Position numbers and translations under genes: made by a program. From assembly GCA_963693305.1 (NCBI GenBank), contig OY855903.1:52165150-52229149 (forward strand): a stretch of 64,000 nucleotides of DNA, written 5' to 3'. The notes below the pieces were generated by a model. The model had not been told where the DNA came from. It made no database searches and saw nothing but the letters and a program-made list of their open reading frames with translations. The stretch comes from Meandrina meandrites (Eukaryota > Cnidaria > Anthozoa > Scleractinia > Meandrinidae). This document shows positions 10,801-21,599 of the stretch, in pieces; within the stretch, counting starts at the first letter, position 1; every line of letters begins with the position of its first letter.

Positions 10801-12667
10801 ATTAACAGTTTGATGCTCTTTTGTTGAGTCCTCCTATATAGACACTCTTTGTGCTGAAACAGACGCTGTTTGTACTCAGCACTATGCGAGGCATGTAATT
10901 ATTTGATCTAATTACTACGATACTACAGCTTGTACAGTTTGCTTATTCTTCGATTCAGATTGAGAGCATTAACACAAAAATAAGTACACAGAGTTCAACT
11001 GCTAACAAGAAACCCCATCAAACTTTAACCACATTGCCAAAGGGAAATTATGCAAGTGCAGCACATTTTTATGCAGATCGACGATCGAATCGAAAGTAAA
11101 CTTGCTCGTCGTTTGATTTTCTGAAAATGTGTTGTGACAACTGAAACTGCGAAGATGCAATATACGATGCGACTAAAGATCAACGGTTTCTTACTTCTGA
11201 GATAAAGAAGGGAATTGTCTCTAAAGCGAACATAGAAAAACCACGATCGGCACGATTCTCAAAACTTAGCTTACCTTCTCCTAACTATTTCGGAGGTCGT
11301 CACTGGGCGGAAGTAGGAACTTCTACGAACAGGGCTGAAGTTTTACTATCAAACACGCGTGAAAACAGCAAGCTACATCTTTGATAATAAACTGATTAAT
11401 CCTTTGAACTTTTAGCTGGTTTGTTTATCACCCAAAAGGACACCAAACGAACAAGGGGCTGTAGATTTAGAGCTGAAGCAAAAACCTAGTATGGCGCAGG
11501 AATGCCCGGGAATGCAGATCGCAGATCACATGATGTAAAGCCTCGTCCCAGCTTTTCCCGCCTGTTGTCAGACCAAACTCATTTGAATTTATAGTCACGC
11601 GAGTCACGCTACAGTCTCTTTTCAGGTTTTGATTTTTAAGCGATGACGTCATTTTATGACGTCATCGGTTAATGCTGTAAAGCGGAAAAGCGATGGAATT
11701 TATGGAATTTTTGGTGTTACGGTGTTACGATTACTCCCTGAATTGAACCGAAGAGCAATGGGAACTAGGTGCATTGTTTGTATTCTTTTTGAGATCCGCC
11801 ATCTTGTTTTTTGGCACAGGAAGATATTTTTTTGCAGCTTGTATCATCACCGATCGGCAAACCTTATTTCATTTGTAGCTGTTAAATTGAGATTTCGAGT
11901 CTGCAGTGAGTGTTGCACTTTATCAGTTATCGAATAAATTTGGCATAAAGTTAAGAAGTGATGTCTGTCGTGACTGCAGACGAAGCAATCGATTATTAGC
12001 AGTTTTGATACATCTGTTGAAAAGGTGAGCCATCCTAAACCTTTTTTTTTAAGCGATGACGATGACGTGATCGATTAATCTCGCCGTGCGAGTGGACAGG
12101 ATCTGTTGTTGTCTGTTGTCTGTTGCCTGTTGTGATCAACCGATCTGTAGAACCGAATACTGGGAAAAGAAATCAAGTCAACTCAACAAGAAATCGTCGC
12201 ATAGAACTCAAAGCAAAATACTCCTGGGCCGTTAGAAAGGACTAATTTAAAGCATAAACGAAAGAAACAAATTATATTTGATGCGTTCTATAAGATTTAG
12301 TAAACAGAAATCTCTCCATTCTTTAAAACAAAAGGTGTAAACAATTTTAGACAGCGTTTGACCTTGCATCGTATATCGTATATCGTATGTCACGCCAAGA
12401 TAACGCAATTTTTGTTGAACAATCATTCAGCACAGAAGTTGTCAGTTACTTTTATGTACCCTAATTTTTTGACAAATGTCCTGAAAATTATCAAAGACCC
12501 CTTGTGAAACGTCATCGCTTCTGCATGCATCGCGTGCCGTTTATTAACAATTAAGGTCGCGCAGGGCCCTTGCTTATTAATAAATTCATTTGCCAAATTT
12601 CTTGAAGAGGTGTTATCTTGTAAAGCTTTAATTCTCCGAATTTTGAACATCGATTCCTCTAAATCTT
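10801..12667. other. No gene recognised
   Basis: No supported coding sequence. Contains a pair of CRE-like palindromes (11642-11666), a related sequence AAGCGATGACGATGACG near 12051, and short runs of GTCTGTT (about 12105-12135) and CGTATAT (about 12370). It may include regulatory DNA, but this cannot be shown here. Confidence 0.5.
11642..11666. promoter_or_regulatory. Inverted pair of perfect CRE (TGACGTCA) sites
   Basis: Two exact 8-bp TGACGTCA palindromes (11644-11651 and 11657-11664) separated by five bases form a 25-bp near-perfect palindrome. TGACGTCA is the consensus site of CREB/ATF bZIP factors. There is no identified gene directly adjacent, so function is open; it could equally be the tip of a small foldback. 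Confidence 0.45.
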
Positions 12668-14897
12668 ATTGCCAACGAGTCAGGCCTTCTGGAAGACCAG
12701 AAGGCCTGACGTAGCCTGCGAATACAGCCGCCTCTCATTCGCTCCCGCTACTATGTGCGAAAAAAATCTCACAAACGTTCCAAAATGTAGAGTAATGCAA
12801 GTAATGTAATGTAATGTAAGGTAGATCGTGACGACACAATGTCTGATGTTTTTAGCCAATCTGTTGAGCAGAAACTGTTCAGCACGTGCACAATTTGTCA
12901 TAGTTTTGGCCAATCAGCGCGCTACTTATTTGTTCAGCACGTGCACGATGCATGATTCATGGCGTCGATACGTGAAAACTGCTCATGTTTGTTGCAGTAA
13001 GGCCCGTTCCAAACGCCGCTCCACTCATGCGCCGAACCTAACTGGTGAATAAAGTACGGCAGAAGAGCGGCGTTTGAATCAGTTTGGTCCGGCAGTTTTA
13101 ATTAGGTTCGGCAAAAAACGTTAGGTTCGGCAGGGTCTGCCGCACTATGCGGCATTGGAGCAGCGGCTGATTCATACGGCGTTCTTCTCATGTGCCGTAC
13201 CTAATGCATGAATTACTGTAATGTATTTTCGATATAACAGCGCTCATGATTGGTCTAAAGTGGAGTGGCGTGACTAGGTCTGATCAGTCATGCATGAAGC
13301 ACGACGGCATAAAATTCCGGGTAAATTAATTCGCTCACCGGGCTCGTATTTTGTTTATCTTTTAATATGTTTCAGCTCAAGAGAAGCGGAACTTCATGGG
13401 AAAATTGTTTTGGTGGTAATTCCTTTTTGCTGTTTCCCCAATTTGTGAGATCGGATTTGTAGATTAGCATTTACAAACTAATTCTCAAGAGAAAACCAGT
13501 TTAAATAATATAAATCTCGCGGAATGAATTTGCTTTTCCGGAAATATTATTGTTATAGCAAAACTTGCGTAATAGTTTGCTGATTTCGACTGCAAAAACC
13601 TTTTATCATCCTCAACGCAGACGTTCAGTCAACATTATTATTGTTAACGTCTTGTTTCCGCGAATTAAGTTCGACACAAATACGCCGTTTGAATCAGCTG
13701 TCGCTCCAACGTCGCTCCAAGGTCGAACCTTGGTGAGTTAGGTTCGGCACATGAGTGGAGCGGCGTTTGGAGCGGGCCTAAAGTTGAGTGACACTGAATC
13801 GCTGCAGAATTATTTCCCTTCGCATTGCCAGTAGATTATTCCAGTACCAAGTAAGCTTTATTGAGATTATTTGAAATTTATTTCGATGAAAAGTGCTTTC
13901 TTTGCTTCAATTTTCCCCTACTCGCTAGTAATGGCAATCTTTCGGACTGAAAAAAGATCGAACTGAAAGCATTTAGAATCTGTACGTGACCGCTTATCGA
14001 AACAATCTCCGCAGGAATTCCAAACCGCGGTATCAAAATCGCCACGAAATGTTCATTGCTCTAGTTCTACATCTTAACAGTATTTTAAGAGCACTAAGTA
14101 CTGTATATATACTGTGTATATGTGCTTCTAAAAGCAAATAAAAAGGAAATTTATTTTGTGGAGTTGTTTTCAAATGACGCGTATGGCGACAGGAGCTTGT
14201 AATTGTAATTATAGCTTGCGCCTCCACGACGCGAGGTCATAATTTCAAAATAAAGTAATTCTTAGCTGGATGACCTCGAAAGCAAACATTTTATACCTGT
14301 TTCTACCGGTATATTTTATTTTAGGCCACGAATGCCCTAAATCTTTTTGATTTTCGAACGATTTTCTTCAGTGCCAGAATCAAAACAATAACAAACACTC
14401 GCATTGCACGCCGGTCGACAGAGAGTGTAATATTAAATTGAAGTAATCAATTAGTCTTGTGAAGCGGGTAGGGGGTTGAGTAAAATGCAGCCTTTATTTG
14501 TGTTACTATATACATGTATGAAGTAAACAAAGGCTATATATTTTCCGAGTTTCAGTGACTCACAGCCACTTTGATTTAAGGTCTATTGGACTTAAAAACA
14601 GCTAACACCTTTCCAAAATAGCGGCATAGAACTGCAATGGCTTGCAACCCTCAAATTACATGGATTTCACAAGGTTTCTCACTACTTAAGTATCATTTTA
14701 GAACTCCTTCATTAGGCCTTCACCAAATCGCATCAGTTTATTCCACAAACATTCCGCAACGAATACATGCAATGTACAGTGATCACACCCACATCATAAA
14801 GTGTACTTTTAGTCAAACATTTACAATAAATTTATTATCCTCACAACCCTTCTCTCTTGTTGTACTCGTTGGCACTTCTACCGATAGGTACCACTAG
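12668..14897 (+). mobile_element. Repeated non-autonomous element, copy A (Helitron-like end possible)
   Basis: Without an inserted MITE this copy is about 1.45 kb and matches 26443-29618 in inverted orientation over nearly its whole length. One end has a strong hairpin, GTCAGGCCTTCTGG with its complement (12679-12710); the other end reads CCGATAGGTACCACTAG followed by T. A CTAG|T terminus is what Helitrons show at their 3' end, but the hairpin is at the opposite end here, so the class is unresolved. It lacks about 135 bp present in copy B. No coding frame. Confidence 0.7.
13001..13778. mobile_element. PIF/Harbinger-like MITE nested in copy A
   Basis: Terminal inverted repeats GGCCCGTTCCAAACGCCGCT... 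match across about 40 bp and are flanked by TAA on both sides (12998-13000 and 13779-13781). Copy B of the host element shows the empty site, with one TA-rich triplet, proving insertion. Subterminal TTAGGTTCGGC units recur. TWA target duplications are typical of PIF/Harbinger. Non-coding, 778 bp. Confidence 0.85.
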
Positions 14898-16092
14898 TTA
14901 TGGATATTAGGGGATGATGTAATTACACCATGGTTGTAGTTTTACTGGCAGCTCGCAGGTTACGGTGATGTTTCAAGCTCTCAAAGCTAAACTGTAGATT
15001 ATGCGATTTTGTGTCCAAGTTTTCTGCTAGAACAGCGCACCAAATTAAAGGACCGTATAACCTAGTGATAAATCAGAAAGACATTTTCCGAATTCATAAA
15101 TTCCTAGAAGTTATTGACTTTTAAGAGAGAAAAAATGTGAAATCTTAACTTTGAAACGCGGTATCTTCGTTTTGAAAGGGAGTTTTTTAACTTCGCTTCT
15201 GTCAGGGCACAATAGAGTACACCAAGTTTACGTTCCTCGCGATCAAGTCCTGAAATTCTATATCGCTGGAGAAAACTTGGACACAAAATTGCAGGTTTTA
15301 AGGCTAGCTTCCGAAGACCTTCCGAGTCGTTGTTTGCAACCTTCAAAGCCGTGAATCTAATTATGATAATTCGCTATGTTCCAGCGCACGGGATTCAAAG
15401 CTGAACACAATAGCGTGTAATTGCTAATAGAAAGAACTTTAAAAATATGTGTTCATGAATGTTTCATTTATTGTCGTCCTCAGTCGTTGCAGTTCGTGCA
15501 CACTCTTTAAATAACTTGTACATACATAACGAGAGCAAGGGTCCTGCGCGACCTTAAGACTAGTTTCATTGCTCTTTGAAAGTTATTGACAACGTTAACA
15601 AAAACAATCAGAAAGCCTTTTGCGTGAGAAGCAAAGGAAATAGGAGGTACAAGACCAGTATCATGTCCACTTTTGGAAATGCGCGAAACAAAAGCAGTCA
15701 CGCAAAGTATGCTGTTTTTGAAAATCACGCAACGTCAATCTCTTTTTTATCGGAATGCTTTACTGCACTTAATAAATACAAAGAATTGTTCATATTACAA
15801 AAAAACTAGTATACAACGTCAATCTTGAGACTTCATGAAAACTTTGTTGGCTGTGCCGAAAAAACTAATTTAGCCTGTCTTAGGATACAGTTATTTTCTC
15901 TTTTCTCGTATTTCGGTCACAGTTTCCTCAAATCCCCAGGAAAAGCGAGCTTAAGGTTCACAAACCGCCACTGTAGGACCCCCGTAGATTGAAAACAGAT
16001 GACGTTTTGAGCGTTGGTTATTTGTTGGAACTTATGCACAAAATTCCACCAGTTCAGAATCACCTATGTATGGCGACAAGTTATTAGTATAG
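14898..16092. other. No gene recognised
   Basis: Short frames of 70-80 residues occur on both strands but overlap each other, have no recognisable motif, and lack splice framing. No inverted repeats were found. Confidence 0.5.
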
Positions 16093-16257
16093 GTAATCAC
16101 ATGATTTCGAGTGCAATTTGGGATAAATCAGCACGAGTAAATTTTTCAAAGGCTAACCAAATTGCACGAGCCCGTAGGGCGAGTGCAATTTGTAGTCTTT
16201 GAAAAATTTACGAGTGCTGATTTATCCCAAATTGCACGAGAAAAATCATGTGATTAC
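16093..16257. repeat. Foldback element around GTAATCACATGAT
   Basis: Left and right halves are imperfect reverse complements: GTAATCACATGATTTCGAG near the start and AAAATCATGTGATTAC at the end, with AAATTGCACGAG inside each arm. Confidence 0.85.
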
Positions 16258-16261
16258 TTGT

Positions 16262-16853
16262 TAATAATACACATACAAAAATTTCTCTGCAAGTGGATGA
16301 CAAACAAGGTGTGTTCGGTCGCTTACCTTTCCGAATCGTTGTTAAAACATTACGGAGTTGCGAAGCTTTGTAAATCCAAATACTGCTACGGAATTTTAAA
16401 CCTCTCTTTCATGCATTATCAGATGCTTTTATCCTCATTCAGTTACATGGGAATGAGCTGAAATGTGCGACTTCAATTCAGGCTTGTAATCTTCCTTCTT
16501 TACGAGCTGTCGCGAAGGAAAATCCTCAATTGGTAGCCTTCAGTAGTTTCGTAGAGCCTCTTTTGTGCTGCACAAACGTCCAGTTGCTAGTATATTAGTT
16601 TATACACTGATAATTTTCGTTAAATCGGTCTAACTTTGCATTAATTGATGTTTTTGTTCTCTCCAAACCCTCCGACAGCGGCCGCCATTTTGTTTGGCGC
16701 GCTTTCGCGGCTTTCCTGTCAATCAACTTAATTTCAACTTTCTGCACTCAATTTCATCTTTTTGCACTCAATTTCAACTTTCTGCACTGTTTGGGATTAA
16801 TTGACGTGCTCTCAGCCAATGAGCTTGCTGAAATTTTTGCATGTGTATTATTA
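16262..16853. repeat. TIR repeat with a small tandem array
   Basis: The ends TAATAATACACATACAAAA and TTTTGCATGTGTATTATTA are inverted repeats. At about 16727-16789 three units of a roughly 21-bp sequence (CAATTTCAACTTTCTGCACT) are in tandem. Non-coding. Confidence 0.55.
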
Positions 16854-17018
16854 TAATTGTTATTAACACAAATCAGTTTCATTCTTTACGACGCGCTGTC
16901 GTCGCCTCCGCTGCGTTGTTGTTGTTGTTGCTGTTATTGATGATAATGAAATAAGTACTAATTAGTATCATTATTGTCGTCTTCATGAGGAGGAGGTGAT
17001 ACACGAGTTAATGCGTTA

Positions 17019-17672
17019 GGGCCGATTCGCACTAGCGGACAAGTTTTAAATGTCATAACATTTTTGACAAAAACAAAATTGTCGCGACAAGTCAGAGACA
17101 TTTTAACGAAAACAAAAGGTGTAATTATTATTACAATTTTTCTTCACACGTACTAGCATCCTTGTACTGATGTTTTTGTGCTCGTGCGGGGAAAATGTCG
17201 CAAGAAAACTATTTCTTTTCCCCTCCATTTATCGGCACAAACTGGTTCCCTCCGCATTCTTTTGTTCCAACCCTGGTATTACCATCCATATCGCGTGTTG
17301 TTTTTTAGTACAATCCACACCAAGCACAATAGCCAATCAACAACGTATTGTTATCTGGCATTACGAGGGGCGTTGGAATGCGACTTGTCATGAATTGTTG
17401 GCCCCTTTGAAGATTTGTCAGTTTTGTCAAAATTTGCGCTTATCCAACAAGTCGTTCGCACTTGTTTTGCGATTGTTTGACAACATGTATCGCGCGTGCA
17501 ACGCAGACCAACTGCTACTGCCCACTGCTACTTTGTTTTCCTGAATTGTTGGACAAGTTCTAGGTCTCGAAAAAACGTCTTGAAATTCGCACTTTATTTC
17601 TGTAAAAAGTGACACATTAATGATGAAATCTACCAATTGTTACAAAATTTGTCCGCTAGTGCGAATTGGCCC
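17019..17672. mobile_element. PIF/Harbinger-like MITE, 654 bp
   Basis: Inverted terminal repeats GGGCCGATTCGCACTAGCGG (28 bp matching with one mismatch) are flanked by TTA on both sides (17016-17018 and 17673-17675). Ends starting GGGCC and a 3-bp TTA duplication fit PIF/Harbinger. A 124-codon frame at 17170-17544 lies inside but has no transposase motif. Confidence 0.85.
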
Positions 17673-18123
17673 TTACTGATTTTACATAACAATGCACAAT
17701 ACTTCTAGTCCGGCGACTTAGCTCGTGTGCTTAGCTAGTGTGTCAAATTTCATTCTTGTATCAAAAAGTGCACAATTCACCTAAAATTTCGAGCTAAGCC
17801 GCCCGACTATTCCAGCTAAGGGTGCATTCGATTGGGAAATATGGATTTGGAGTTTGAAATCTGGATTTCCGATTTCTCAATAAAACACGAAATCCAAAAG
17901 GGGGTTTTACGCATCCAAATCTTTCTCCGGGGTAGATTTCAATCAAGAAATCCAATCTTGGATTTTGCGGATTTGTCATTTTTGTGTTTTCTTTTTTTGA
18001 CAAATCCGAAAAAAGGATTTACAAAACTGTTCATGAAACAACACAGCACATCAAAACATGACGCAACTCAAGAAGAATTCAACTTAACAATGATAACAGA
18101 AAAGATCGGTCTCCCCTGATCAG

Positions 18124-18270
18124 TTAGAGTGGTTTTTCTAAACCCGTGAAATAGTGACTGAACTTTCAAATACCATTAGACACTAATTCCATTGTTTTCT
18201 TTTGTTTAGTTTTGACTATTATGCACTAATTGTTAGATGTTGTTTCATGGGTTAAATAAAATCACTCTAA
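18124..18270. mobile_element. Short MITE, copy 1 (upstream of the homeobox gene)
   Basis: 147 bp with inverted ends TTAGAGTGGTTTT and AAAATCACTCTAA and inner inverted AACCCGTGAAAT / TTTCATGGGTT. The same element recurs at 21122-21265 in the same orientation, with the shared core TTAGTTTTGACTA. Confidence 0.85.
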
Positions 18271-18891
18271 GAAAAACACGTTTACAGTTTAATAGTCATT
18301 ACCTGCGTCAGTAAATTAGAGGAAAAGGAATCGATGGTTTGCAACAAATTTAATTCATCTTTTGACGGCGCATAAAACAGTTGTTACGCATTTATGGAGT
18401 TTGTCCCGAAAAGGAATCTAAAATTAAGAAACCGCGTATTACCTGCCAAGCTTTTTTAAAAACTGTTTTTCAATGTTCTGTTAGTAATGTCAATTTGCCT
18501 CTTTTACTGGTGTGGCAAAATAAATTGTTGTTGTACCTGTTGTTGTATATTGAAACTTTACGAAAAGTTTTGCGGCCATTAAATTCGAAATTCTTCACTC
18601 TATTCTTCTGCGCGCAAGTTTCGCACATTAAAGTTGTCCAGCGTAAATTTATGTTTTAACAAACATGGGAAAAATACTTTAATTCTTTGTGTAATAAGCT
18701 AAAAAATATCTAGCTTTTTGTTTATTGTGCTTTTCATTAAGTTTATTGTTGTTTTCAAGCAGTTTTCCCGCCAATGAGAAGGTGAGATATTTCTTCTGTT
18801 GTTGATGCAAATTAAGACGCTAAACTCTTTTCAAAGCCATTGTTATTAAAAAAAAGACAATAGATTTTAAACTCCTCCTTCTCTAAAAACA

Positions 18892-18900
18892 TATATAAAG
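18892..18900 (+). promoter_or_regulatory. Candidate TATA box of the homeobox gene
   Basis: TATATAAAG lies 75 bp before the first ATG of the homeobox gene, a distance compatible with a short 5' UTR. No other core promoter signal was checked. Confidence 0.35.
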
Positions 18901-18974
18901 CATCACATTGAATCAAACGAAATAGCTCAAAAACTATCAGCTGGGCGCGTGTTAACGAGACAACAAGAGTAACT

Positions 18975-20721
18975 ATGTTTCGTTTAAAGAGTTGCGGCGA
19001 GGTTTCAGTATCTAATGTCAGACAAAGCCTCAATTTTGATGAAGTCATCAAAACGCCATCAGAAGCTAAACCCAATCGATTTCGAAACGGAAAGAGACGG
19101 TTTAGCATCGCCTGCCGTCGGCTTCACTTCGGAGAAACCGAGACCTCAGTTCTAATTCGATGCCCTGGTAAGTGTAAACGTATTTAATTCTTTAGTTGAC
19201 TTTTTCTTGAGAAAACTTAGGACTTAGATAGTTTTCCGTGTGTACAAAAGAGAAACAGAGAAACCGCTTCAGAAAGGCTTACGTCTACCAAGATTAGGCC
19301 AAGGGTATTTACCAAACTTATGAAAACTTGCTTCATCTCTAAGCTGAAAGAAATGGCTCATGTTAAATATGTTGCCAGAGAAGTAGCTAGCTTTTTACGT
19401 GCTCTCTAACCTCCCGCGTGCATCTATAACTCTATATTAACGTATAGCTAAAAGCATAAAAAAGTTCTTTGTTAGAAAGCGACAGAACTCGTGAAAGTTT
19501 TGGCTGAGACTTGAATTTGTGACATTTGAGTCTTCGATAACTGCAGAATTTCAAAACACAGTTACTCAGTTTCGGTTTCATGTTTTTTTAGTGCTTTGAG
19601 CAATTGAGCAATCTCTCCACTTTTAGAAAGCGAGGGTTATTTTTGCTTTGAGAGCTAGATAAAATTCTGCGTAGCGACGACAGCAACTGTTTGCACGTGT
19701 CGTTTTATATGGAGTAGGGGCATGAGTTTATCGGGTTGTGGAAGCACGCTCGCGCGTTTAGATTAGCTCGCGTGGTTCAAGCGCGCAGAAGCGCGACTCT
19801 CGCGCGGGTATGTTTTGTAAAATGCTTGCTTTCTATTTTATTTAGGTGCACTCCCCAACCGAGATGATCCTGATAAGTTGTCGCCATGCGAAGAATCTTT
19901 CCGTGTCAAGAAAACTTGCTTCAACTTTAAACAGAAGACAACGCTGGAGGAACTGTTCCAGATAAAGAAATTCTTAAACGTGAATGAGAAAACAAGACCG
20001 GCGGCAGAACTCGGAGTAACCAAGCTTGAAATACAGGTATTGGGAACTTAATTATCCTATATGAACTGAAAAACACCGATATAGGAATTCATTTTGAGTT
20101 TATGTAGCTAATTTATTCAAACTCCGGTTTCGTTGCTCTACAACTTTTGTTGAGTCAGGTATTTGGTGAGTTTTTGCAGTCATTTCTGCACTTTACAATT
20201 ACATTTGGAAATTTCGGGTTTTTATTTTATCGCTAGTATTTTAGGGTCACTTGCTTGGGGGTGGGGTACTTTTTGTAAGAGATATCATATCCACAACTGT
20301 GAGTCCGTGACAATGTGCCACTTGGAATGGAAGAGAACGCGTTTTCTTCCTTTTACAAGTCACAAGTAACTTACATAAAACACCTTTCTATTTTTAGGTG
20401 TGGTTTGAAAAGAGACGTCAACTGTGGAAAAAGCAGCAAGAGCGAGGTCAAGTTAACAACTCTAAATCATCCGCACTGCAAGGAAATCCACAGACCCCGT
20501 TTCCGCGACCATTCCAGAATGCCGCCATTCGCGTCACAACAGCAACAGCCCAGGCCTCTTCAGATGGTACGGACTTGTTACCAGGCGAATTAATTCGTGG
20601 CCGAGAAGACCTGAATAAAAGTCGTGGAAAGACACTCGATAACTCTTCACAGGGCCGCCTATTCACGCCAGAGCTAGTAACTTACAACACAAAGCGTGTT
20701 GCGTTTTTAAGACAGGAATAA
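18975..20721 (+). CDS. Divergent homeodomain protein (paired-like), three exons
   Basis: Exons 18975-19167, 19846-20036 and 20398-20721 join in phase (CTG|GTAAGT; TTTAG|G; CAG|GTA; TTTTTAG|GTG) to give 235 residues. Residues about 80-140 align to a homeodomain: F8, Q12, L16, F20, L26, W48, F49, R53 and W56 are in place. Positions 50-51 are Glu-Lys (VWFEKRRQLWKK), so the near-invariant DNA-contacting Asn51 is absent. The intron between residues 46 and 47 is at a position common in paired-class homeobox genes, and W56 also points to that class. Exon 1 and the C-terminal tail (Ser/Gln/Thr-rich) show no other known domain. Expected role: nuclear transcription factor or a homeodomain protein with altered DNA binding. 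Introns are 678 and 361 bp; downstream 20722-21121 holds no further exon that I can see. Confidence 0.85.
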
Positions 20722-21121
20722 GGATTTAAATAGATGTGATGCATAGTTTTCCCACCTTTTATGCCAGGATTAGAATCAAAACGACTTTTTGTGTAGTACG
20801 TGTGTCTTTGTATAGGCCTGATATCATTTGGTACTTTGTTACCCGCTCTTATGTAAAAAAAAAATGAAAAGGAAGGATGAAATGTTTTTGGACAATATAG
20901 TGACCAATAGCTGTATTAGGAGATAGGAGAGTATTATCAACTGTACAGTAATCAGTCCAATTACCTACCAGTTTCAATCAAGGTGTAATTTTGTGAAGGT
21001 GAATTAAAATAAGAATGTATTTTATTACGTCTTTCCATTTTCGGTTGATGTGTATAGTTTGTACATTGCAAACATTAACACTTGGCATTTTCTCTTGCAC
21101 TTGGCCACTACTACAACACTT

Positions 21122-21265
21122 TTAGAGTGGTTTTACTCAACCCGTGAAATAGCAACTAAGCTTTTAGATTTTATTACACACTAATTTTTGGTTCTTTTGC
21201 GTAGTTTTGACTAGTACGTACTAATTGTTAGATTTCGTTTCACGGGTTAAATTAAATCACTCTAA
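21122..21265. mobile_element. Short MITE, copy 2 (downstream of the homeobox gene)
   Basis: 144-bp relative of 18124-18270 with the same TTAGAGTGG...CACTCTAA ends. The two copies bracket the homeobox gene in direct orientation. Confidence 0.85.
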
Positions 21266-21374
21266 CCGGATCAATCTCGTAGCTGAAAAAGAAATTTGCA
21301 AGACACAATCATTTATGTCCCTACCCTTGATTAATCCAGCCCTCGTCGGCCAGATCTACGACCTTTTGGTTCCC

Positions 21375-21515
21375 CATGTCCAGTAGTCACGCCGTTCTCT
21401 TCTTTAAATCTCAATCTTATTTTATTACGAAGTCTTACTCGCAATTTAATTATGGTCTTCCCAAGAGTCGTATGTCGAGTAGCCACTCCCGTCTTTCCTC
21501 CTCTTTATGAAGGAT
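21375..21515. repeat. Degenerate minisatellite, left part
   Basis: Units of roughly 35 bp around GTCCAGTAGTCACGCCCG followed by a TCTCCTCTTT-like pyrimidine run. The array resumes at about 25196-25310 (three units), so the TIR element at 21542-25118 interrupts it. Confidence 0.6.
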
Positions 21516-21599
21516 CGCGACCTCTGGGAACGAGAATGCTCTACCGTAAAATTCCGGTTATAAGCCCTCCCGGAAACGAGAAAATACATCCGGTTATAA

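Noticed and set aside
12679..12710. Transcription terminator hairpin
   Set aside because: Rho-independent terminators do not apply in this eukaryote; the hairpin is the end of a repeated element.
17170..17544. 124-codon frame
   Set aside because: Lies inside a Harbinger-like MITE, with no transposase motif.
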